Under the pieces are notes generated by a model that was not told the DNA's origin, ran no database searches, and was given only the letters and a program-made list of their open reading frames with translations. Positions 17,451 through 24,713 of a stretch of DNA of 24,713 nucleotides are shown piece after piece. Source of the DNA: Hydnum rufescens UP504 (lineage: Eukaryota > Basidiomycota > Agaricomycetes > Cantharellales > Hydnaceae). The stretch lies in contig MU129112.1 of the NCBI GenBank assembly GCA_014904985.1, forward strand, positions 5,781 through 30,493. The letters run 5' to 3'. The translations under genes were made by a program, and so were the position numbers. The stretch's first letter is position 1. The number at the start of each line of letters is the position of its first letter.

Positions 17451-19703
17451 ACGCACACAATGCGTGATTTTCATGTACATCTATACTGTGCTTCCCCCAT
17501 ATCCTGCCGCCATCATCCGTGAGTGGCTATTACAGAAATCAATTCACTGTTATTTCTCCAGCGCCGCATTGAATGGGCGTAATGGGGATCTGTCGAAGGA
17601 TGAGTCCAGATTCATTCGAAGCCATATCACGGAAGCTGGCCATTTTGCGTCCTCGAGCCAAGCACATGTCCATAAACGAGAAAGAAGGCACTAATAAGCC
17701 ATAGCCAAGGTGTGGTCCGGTCCACTGTACTAGAGGGACATAGTCAAGTCTGCCATGCGCCGACACCCCTGAGGATTTCAACATATTCAAGTTTTCCATT
17801 TATATTACACTTGTGTGCTCGCATACTTTTATCTATGCTTGTCCCGTAGTCGTGTGATGTCACGGTGTGACTTGGGCACGAATGTGATTTCTCCTTTTCT
17901 TAGCCAACGTCCAGTATCACTTCTTGATCGATGATGTAGTGTGCGGACAGAAGGCATTGCACACATTGATGGCCTCCGTGACGGAAAATTTCAGTTGTAC
18001 ATTTCAGATGCCCTGCACGGGCCGGCAGAAAGTTTCCTAGGCGCCTCCGCTGTTTTGAAATCAACCATATTCCCCATTACTGCACTATGTGAGTACAATG
18101 ACATGTGCAATGGCTGGCTTTGCTTTGCTCCACGAGCGATAATACGTGGAGATTGGATTGCCATCTCCAGGCAAGCCCATTCGTAACCGCGCGGACACCT
18201 TTATCGGGGTTCACGTCCCAAGTTACGCACTCGTGCGTTTCGCTGATTAGGGCGGCCTGTGCTTGTTGCAATATCAGCGTGCCCATCACTTCCCCATGGG
18301 GTGACTGGAGAATGTACTGGGTGTGTTCGCGCCCATCCCCCGAGGACTCTGGCATTCTTCCCACCCACTCATTCTATTCCCTAGCAAGTCAGCGCAATGG
18401 GGCTGTTGCAAACGGTCGCGACATCCATGTAGGTGAGTATGGTTGACACATCCAATTTATCCTCGCACTTGGTGGGGTATTCTTGAGTGTCTGCGATCTC
18501 ATGATAATGTTCTAAGGCGCGGCTTCCACCATGAGGGCATCCAGAGGCTCTCTCTCCTCGTTCATCAGATTTCAATTGTATAAAATGAATAGCTCAGTCG
18601 CAGCCTGGATCGCTGATAGCATCAGGTCTGGGAACTGTATTCAATAAGTATATCCCCCCCTAACACGGCTTCCTAACTGCTACCGGACGCCTTTATTTGT
18701 ATGACTATACCGATCGTGGGCATAAGCCACGGCACTGGTAAGATAGCACCTCTTATCAGTATCTCCCGGAGGCGAGGGCTCGGCTAATTCTACTACAGTG
18801 CTACCAGGCTCCTTAGTGCCTATTGTACAGGACTTATATTGGGCCGAATGGTAGGCCTGAACATGCAGTAGTCGCCCCCTTCCTCCCCTCGCCCTGCAGG
18901 TCGTCTTTCCCAAACTTCGTGGACTGGTTGAGGAAATTGTCTGTGAAACCTGGGCGCGAACTATCACACAGTCAAGAGACTCCGCATGCCATCTCATTTC
19001 GGTAGATCTGCAGCATGGCGGCCTTGGCTTCTTTATTCTACCCATGTTGACGTAGCTTTCGGAAGCCATCCCATATCCCAACGAACCCCTCATATAAGGG
19101 GGACTTCTTAGGTTGGCTTCGGTTTGCAGGTTCCTGTTAATCAAAGAGCAGAAGTATTGGCGCCGGGTTCATGAGATACCTTTGGTGTCGCACCATCCTG
19201 ATCCTGACCAGGTAGTGAACGGCGGCCTTCGCATCCAGAAGGTAAGCGTGAAGAGTCTCCTTGAATGACGTTTCTTCTCTTTCTTTGCCTTTCTTGATGG
19301 ATACCAGGTGCGGAAAACCACGTCTTAATCGCGTTTACCATCCCCGTATTCTCGGTACAGCGGTCGGTTTCAGGCCGAGCGCATTCCCCCTTCGTAGTAA
19401 TGTTCAAGAAATCCTGCGGTTTACATAAATTGGAACGGTAAGGCATAGAACCGACTATCCGGTGACCGCACCCCTCGGAATGACCTACACTTTTCCCCAA
19501 GCATGAAGCTGGTAGGAGAAAGTCGGGCGACGAAAATTACGAGGCCGGCACCGCGCCTGTTCAAACATAGAAAAGTCACCGGATTTGAAATGCAACGCTG
19601 AACCTGCAGGTGTGTGCAATCAGGGGGTGCGCATGAAGTTTGAAAATGGTACTTCTTTACACACTTGATATGTATTATTATTTTAATCATTGCCAAAAGC
19701 GCC
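17451..19703. other. 2.25-kb region with no recognisable gene
   Basis: Several ORFs of 60-154 codons occur on both strands. The longest, 18680-19144 minus, is Arg/Ser/Pro-rich with no known motif. 17539-17799 minus (MENLNMLKSSGVSAHG...) and 18077-18364 minus also show nothing I recognise. None is flanked by splice sites that extend a consistent frame. CG content is ordinary. I see no tRNA, no repeat and no transposon remnant. Confidence 0.5.
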
Positions 19704-21765
19704 TCAGAGTGCACCGAGGTTCAACTGAGTTACCCCAAGCTCTTTATCCAAGTCTCGACGGTCCGGCTCCCTGATGGTGGACCACACAAGCTTCTCGAAG
19801 TCATCTTTCAAGTCCATCAATTGGGGGTCAGCAAATGGAAGGAGCTGTACGCGGATACACCAAATGCAGATGAATATGTTGAGAGCCCTGGATGAGGACG
19901 ATACTTATAGCTTACCTGGGCGGCGAACATGTACCCCTTCCCTGTGGCCTCGTCGATGGCATACCACATATCTAGACATGTGGTCAGCCGGGTATCCGAT
20001 ATCAACAGTGAATGATAAGAATAGGGGCTTACTGGGGAGCCCACACCACCCGTAACTTCCCGGCGGACGTCCGGAGACCGTCTGGGAACAAATTCTATTA
20101 GCAAAAAAATCTCGAGAAACGATTGTACAAGGATGAATGCCTACAGGTGCGATTGCAACCTCGCATTGAAGTAAATTGATCCCCACACCTTCCCCTGGAA
20201 CAGTGGATTTGAAGATCTGGCCAAAGCTGATCAAAGCCACGGCGTCAGTGATTGATCTAAAATTAACGGGAACGGCAGTGTACTGCACTCATAGGCAATA
20301 TTCTTCATGTGGCGAATACGCTGTTGAGCGCAATTCGTTCTTCACCGAAATGTTTTGTGCAAAGCGAGTGGACAAGAGGTCACCTTTTGGGGCTCCAATT
20401 TAATCCCTTGCTCTGTGAGAGCATCTTTGACCGCCAACTTCCACGTAGTTTCCGCGAGGATCCTCGGGTCATGGCGAAGAGCGGCTTGAAGAACCTTGGT
20501 GTAGGCTTCGATTGTACCGAACAAGGGCGCACTGGCAAAGTGCGCATATCCCTCGGGTGGGTCACCCTCGATTATGTACATATCGAAAGGGATACTGCAA
20601 GTATGCAGCGAAGGACAAGGTCAGTGTTGTGGAGAACGTGAGGCAAACGATCGACGCCCCACGTGATAAATCCGGTTCCTGTAGGGGAGCGAGCATGGAT
20701 TTTTGCCTTCCTCGCCGTATGTTCTGGAGGGATGTACCACATCCAACTCCGAGGACGGGATTTCCAGGGGTTCAAATATATACCTCTTGAGCGCTTGACG
20801 CAAGTTGATTCCCGTGGACCGAACAATGAATTGGCCCAGCCAGTCTAATATAAAACCCGGGAGGTAGTTAGCTCATCCCCCATCTGGCAGCATAAAAACG
20901 CGATCCTGGCAGAACCTGTTGATGGTCCGTAACTGGGAACACATCGTCATCGTACCCACCGCTCGAAGACGCGTAAATGATGAGGGCCCACCTACATGTA
21001 TCCAATACCAGGTTCTTGGACAAGCGGACACTGCTCAGAAATCCAGTGTTCACTATAAAGAGCAATCGTACGGGGTAAAATAACGGTTCGCACCGCAAAA
21101 TCTTCGATCAGGCCTGTTGCAAATGGTAATTGCTTGAGAGGGGGAATGCCGTCCTTGGGTTGGTACTGAGGGATACAGTGATACAATGTCAATGGCGAGT
21201 TTTAGGGCACAAGGCGAAAAGACTCCAGCACCATTTCCACCATAAAAGGATGCCACTGCATAACATCATCAGGTTCTGCTGAAGCGCGTTAAACATAACA
21301 TGAAAGACACACATAATATGCAAGACCGCTCGTGTGGGTCAGTAGCATGCGCAAGGTGACCTTCCCTTTGTAATCATGTAGAATCGGAACTCTCTTTCCA
21401 TCAGGAGCGAGCTCTTTTTCATAGCCAACGATGATCTTCGAGACAAGAGAGTTCGAACCATGTTTGAACTCTGGCAAGAGTTGGACTAGTTTTTCATGAT
21501 CATCCAAATCCGCGAGAGTCATTCCGTTCGAACATAATCCTTTTTCCAGGATATGAAGGACCATGATCGAGATAGAAATCTTACTACAGGATGCCAACCA
21601 AAGAATGTGATCGTTCTGGAAAGGGATCCCTGAGACGGCGTCGACTACACCCGAGACCCCACTTGCAATAAGAGAATCCTTGTCGAAAACAGCGAATTGG
21701 AAGCCAGGGGCGAGCCCCTGGGCCACAGCATCGTCGAAAAATGTCTGAACGACCTTGTCAGCCAT
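19704..21765 (-). CDS. Class C beta-lactamase-like serine hydrolase, multi-exon, possibly frameshifted
   Basis: The start is the ATG at 21765 (MADKVVQTFFDDAVAQG). The SxxK catalytic motif is SCSK (residues 59-62), followed by RMLLTHTSGLAY. Later exons give PLVQEPGIGY, then DWLGQFIVRSTGINLRQALK, then YIPPEHTARKAKIHARSP, then APLFGTIEAYTKVLQAAL. The GLPN box is created by splicing 19972-20032, and the end LLPFADPQLMDLKDDFEKLV by splicing 19845-19915. Other good introns are 21031-21093, 20595-20662 and 20082-20144. A one-base shift near 20750-20760 separates two consecutive conserved segments, and the joins near 20850-21000, 20217-20383 and 21200-21310 are unclear. The family includes esterases, transacylases and D-Ala-D-Ala-type hydrolases; the substrate is unknown. 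No signal peptide is visible at the chosen start, so it is probably cytosolic. Confidence 0.75.
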
Positions 21766-22800
21766 GGTATAAGCGGAACGAAGGCTACGGAGAGTCGAAT
21801 AGGGCTCTTCTATTCTCGAACTCTGGGAAAACAATATTTATGAAAGAGAAGATGTGTGGAGCCCCACTTGGCCCCACCCAGCTGATTGTGAGACGAAATC
21901 CAGAGTCGCGGCACATACCGAACGAATGTGAACTAGATGACTGGCAGCTTCAGCGGTCACTGCGATGGCGACAAGCACTCTCATGATGCCAAAGTGGGCT
22001 AGCACCACCTGCGATGTCATCCTTCACAGACCCAAAAGTGCAGCCGAAGTGGAGCCCACAAAATTTTTATTCCATATTGTTATGAGACGCGCTGTAAACA
22101 GTCCGTCGAAATAGCTCACTATGGATGATCCACAGCTTCCGAGATCGAGATTCTTCCCACACGTAGGATTTACACTAGGGAGAAGGCGAGAAGGTTCCCT
22201 CGCCGTCGTCCGGCGACCAAGTCTCTGGGCGCCAGGTATGTCCCGTGTAAAACTGATTTGTGCCATTCCATGATCTTTCCGCTGGCAGCTGTGCGCTGCT
22301 CACGGGCCATATCGATCTATGGAAATGATCTGCTCAACTTTTGTGAGTGCTGTAAATGAATTATAAAGAATTACCCCTAGTTTGAGCGTCCTTGGTCGTT
22401 AACGACCTTCGCTGATATGTTGGATAGGTGAACGCCGGGTGTGACCCCTGTGATCGACGAAGCACCCACTTGGCCTGGCTGTGGACGTCGGCATTCGTGT
22501 GCGACTAATGGCGAGTAATCAAACCACTTGTGATCCATCGTGATCTGAGTATGCACAACACTCTTCCCCCGTGAAGCGGGAAAGGCGGAAGTCATGTCCA
22601 GTCGAGGTGATTCTAGGCTATTCTTGTGGTTATTGATGCCCAGGCTCTCGAATTCGTGAGATAGGAAGATGGACCCCTACGCCATCACTCTAAATACACT
22701 AGGAATTGTCTGCAGGTAAGGTAGCTGGGCAACAAGTGCGTGGCCTACCTGTGTCTTCAGCCCACTCGATGCAACCGCGGCCCCTCCGGTTTTAGGCGCC
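21766..22800. other. Intergenic, no recognised gene
   Basis: The minus-strand ORFs 22024-22266 and 22377-22595 (80 and 72 codons) carry no motif I know. The plus-strand ORF from 21741 is partly antisense to the beta-lactamase gene. It may include the beta-lactamase promoter just above 21765, but I see no clear TATA or CCAAT element. Confidence 0.4.
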
Positions 22801-23130
22801 ATGAAGGCTGTTATTCTGTATTCTTGCAATGATCTTCACATTCAGGATTTCAAAAGAGCGCGATTAGATGTCCTTCGTCATTATGCCTGCTCAGTTCCAC
22901 CAACTGTGTTCTACTCTCAGAAACCAAAGGGTGCATCGTGTCGTGGAGAAATTGCTATCGTATTTAACGGTTTCGAAATAATGGAAATTCAAGCTTATAG
23001 TGAGTGCCTTTTCTTGCCCAATTATGCTGATGTTAGGGTGGGGGTCAATCCGAAATATCTCCCAAATCGGGCCCACAAGACAAAAGTAAGCGAGAGGCGG
23101 TTTGCGCGCTGGCTATGGAGGCGAAGATGA
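22801..23130 (+). CDS. Hypothetical ORF with a dehydrogenase-like first 20 residues
   Basis: A 109-codon ORF beginning MKAVILYSCNDLHIQDF. That opening resembles the first strand of zinc-type medium-chain alcohol dehydrogenases (MKAxxxYxxxDxRVxDV). The resemblance stops there: no GHE or GxGxxG segment is present, and downstream sequence does not resume the fold in any frame. It is either a decayed gene start or chance similarity. It lies between a beta-lactamase-type gene and a P450, both on the other strand. Confidence 0.2.
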   Translation: MKAVILYSCNDLHIQDFKRARLDVLRHYACSVPPTVFYSQKPKGASCRGEIAIVFNGFEIMEIQAYSECLFLPNYADVRVGVNPKYLPNRAHKTKVSERRFARWLWRRR

Positions 23131-23513
23131 AAGCAGGGAGATACAACCAATCTCTGATAAGGTTGATGCTTCCCGCTAGCATTCAGTTGGCGTAGACGTC
23201 GCTTGCCGCCTTTCGTCCTTTTGTCTAGTGGCTAACCTGGAATCTCCGTGTTTCCTGTCCGTTGTTTGGTTTCCTAGCCAAAGATCTATGATAGTCTCCG
23301 TCATACTATCGCAGCACTAGCGAAGATGAGTAATCCGTCATTGGGTGATATCATAGGAGAATCCAAACGGAACAGGGGTGTGTACATTTGTAAATACATA
23401 GGATGGAGTTACAGGAGTCTCGAGGCAACTGCGACGAAATTCATGGAGAGCGGCCGTAGTAGTACATTCGCTCCTCATCTCGGCCCATGCTGAAAAGTAC
23501 GTTCAGCTTGCAC
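23131..23513. other. Short intergenic stretch downstream of the P450
   Basis: No ORF or repeat. A tRNA A-box-like string (tgtctagtggctaacctgg, about 23221-23239) has no matching B box or cloverleaf. Confidence 0.4.
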
Positions 23514-23970
23514 TTACTTGGTCTGGTTGTCATCGGTAAGGAACGCCGCAGCTGGGCGAACTTCAACTCTGCATTTGAATGGGCTTGGGTTTCTAGAACA
23601 CATGACTGTAAATGTAAGCTAACGACTGTAGAAGGAACAGCGCCCCCACCGTTGCTTCAGACTATTTGGGATCGTTGTAGGCGTAATCTCGTTTCCTTCG
23701 GCGTCTAACGATTTAGAAACTGTAGTCGTTGCAAGAAAGAGTACAATGTTCGAAAAGAGCACCATGTCGGCGAAATCTTGACCTGGACAGATGCTGCGGC
23801 GAAGGTTTGCATGATCATGCAGATATTCAGTACTGACAGCGTAGAACCACTGACCGTCGGCCCATCCCAAATGAAAATTTATGGGGATCTAAAGGCAACT
23901 GGCCATCAGGACCCACTTCATCGAATCGTTCCGGCCTGAAAGTTTCCGACTCTGGATACATCTCTTCATC
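23514..23970 (-). CDS. Cytochrome P450, C-terminal exons
   Basis: Three exons fit one frame: 23970-23855, 23793-23663 and 23605-23514, with introns of 61 and 57 bp. Exon 1 gives DEEMYPESETFRPERFDEVG, carrying the PERF motif, and DPHKFSFGMGRR. The first splice creates the heme-binding signature FGMGRRICPG with its Cys ligand. Exon 2 continues with QDFADMVLFSNIVLFLATTT and a DAEGNEI turn. Exon 3 ends NPSPFKCRVEVRP, the usual last strand. These are roughly the last 110 residues of a ~500-residue enzyme, so earlier exons must lie beyond 24713 or be lost. It resembles the large mushroom P450 families of secondary metabolism. Such enzymes sit on the ER by an N-terminal anchor not visible here. Confidence 0.85.
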
Positions 23971-24025
23971 CTGCCGGAGTCTGAGAACGAGGCACGAGTA
24001 TCAGACTCACAGTTAGATAAGCGAG
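23971..24025. repeat. 55-bp direct repeat, copy 1
   Basis: Identical to 24659-24713 over all 55 bases visible; the second copy is cut by the window end, so the true length is at least 55 bp. Its left edge coincides with the predicted 3' splice site of the first P450 exon here (minus strand ...ccggcag/gatgaag). Confidence 0.95.
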
Positions 24026-24086
24026 TGGTTTGAGTCACACTTCTCCGCTTCAACTTCTGAGACTCAAAAGAGAGATCACCTCTTAT

Positions 24087-24395
24087 CCAATGCTGGTTTA
24101 CCAACTCAGCTCAATTTCTTTGCATACTGGACCCCTGTGGGGCATCTCCCATGGTCAAAGCCACCTTCTTGGCTCAGTGTGCTGAGATTTTTGTTGCTGT
24201 GGGGCTTCCACCTATCAATGGCCACAGTTTCGCATTGGGGCGCCACTGAACACCTCCGCTGTGGCCTGTCTATTGACCTGTTGAAGATACAGGGCGTTGG
24301 AAGCTTGATGGTTTCAGCGATACCTGCGGAAGACGGATGAGATTCTGTCATTCAATATCAACCGCCAGGATGTTCAACATCATCTCCAGGTTCAT
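24087..24395 (+). pseudogene. Tyrosine recombinase C-terminal domain remnant
   Basis: Read piecewise in three frames it gives LPTQLNFFAYWTPVGHLP, then VKATFLAQCAEIFVAVGLPP, INGHSFALG, ATEHLRCGLSIDLLKIQG, and finally FQRYLRKTDEILSFN. This is the order found in the catalytic half of fungal DIRS/Crypton-type recombinases, including the GHSFxxG (HxxR) box and the RYLR tract near the tyrosine nucleophile. The HxxR Arg is not visible (GHSFAL), and at least two frameshifts and a stop break it. It is a different lineage from the palindrome recombinase, which lacks exactly this half. It lies between the two 55-bp direct repeats and opposite in sense to the P450. Confidence 0.65.
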
Positions 24396-24658
24396 CATTG
24401 AGGGCAATGGTGCTTTCCTTGTAAAATGGACTAAATGGACTAAATGTACTTATATCTGCCTCTCTTCTGCTATTCATTCTGTGTCAGGTCTGCTAGATGG
24501 GTTTCATAGTCGCGGTGCCACACGACTCTGGGTGTGCCTTTGGCCACCTTTGGGTCTCACAGTCGTGTGCCCTGCATTTCGCGCTCCAAGGTTCCAGCCC
24601 AATAGGTCTGGTTCCCTTCCCCACCCCTAGCTGTGACCAGGAATGAGCTTTATCTTAA
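24396..24658. other. Remainder of the segment between the direct repeats
   Basis: About 260 bp with no recognisable coding sequence. A short tandem taaatggac (24428-24446) is present. It probably belongs to the same element debris as the recombinase remnant. Confidence 0.4.
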
Positions 24659-24713
24659 CTGCCGGAGTCTGAGAACGAGGCACGAGTATCAGACTCACAG
24701 TTAGATAAGCGAG
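24659..24713. repeat. 55-bp direct repeat, copy 2 (cut by window end)
   Basis: A perfect match to 23971-24025 at an offset of 688 bp. Homology starts abruptly at 24659 (the preceding base is a, against c in copy 1) and is still running at the last base of the window. Confidence 0.95.

Noticed and set aside
22801..23130. Zinc-type alcohol dehydrogenase gene
   Set aside because: Only about 17 N-terminal residues resemble the family. No zinc-binding or Rossmann motif follows in any frame, so it is listed as hypothetical.
23211..23285. Possible tRNA (tgtctagtggct resembles an A box)
   Set aside because: No B box, no anticodon stem and no acceptor pairing at the expected distance.

Overview
The window looks like a basidiomycete, probably Agaricomycete, nuclear genome. 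Genes are split by many 50-70 bp GT-AG introns. The families present are ones typical of mushroom genomes: long 46-residue TPR arrays, FunK1-type kinases, multi-exon P450s, class C beta-lactamase-like proteins, and DIRS-like tyrosine-recombinase retroelements. There are no operons or bacterial signals.

Layout. (1) 1-8460 is one large near-perfect palindrome. Its axis lies between 4198 and 4199, and its left arm appears to run off the window start. Each arm holds, from outside in, the 3' part of a DIRS-like retroelement (RT end, RNase H, a broken tyrosine recombinase), a short CpG-bearing block with a conserved 68-codon ORF, five tandem exon-intron-like units with hairpins, and two nested short inverted repeats at the centre. 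(2) The right-arm retroelement continues on the minus strand to about 11345, with a frameshifted Gag, a split RT carrying a 478-bp intron-like insert full of a 27-bp minisatellite, and a leader. (3) The element abuts a truncated, frameshifted FunK1-like kinase fragment (about 11690-12210, minus). (4) 12666-17450 (plus) is a four-exon gene for a roughly 1540-residue protein: a helical N-terminal domain resembling fungal HeLo/MLKL-type signalling domains, then 23 uniform 46-residue TPR units. (5) 17451-19703 has no gene I can recognise. (6) 19704-21765 (minus) is a multi-exon class C beta-lactamase/esterase-family gene with at least one frameshift. (7) 21766-23513 has only unassigned ORFs. (8) 23514-23970 (minus) holds the last three exons of a cytochrome P450. 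Just upstream, 55-bp direct repeats flank a decayed tyrosine-recombinase C-terminus; the second repeat is cut by the window end.

How it fits together. The left two-fifths is transposon-derived and bears a strong mark of cytosine methylation. The retroelement part is almost free of CpG (no CG from 7081 to 8265). In the CpG-bearing central part, almost all arm-to-arm differences I sampled are CG/TG or CG/CA transitions. The best candidate for something undescribed is the mirrored array of exon-intron units, each with one hairpin next to the 5' splice site and another inside the intron. The right part is a patchwork of host accessory genes (signalling and secondary-metabolism-type enzymes) interrupted by recombinase-element debris.
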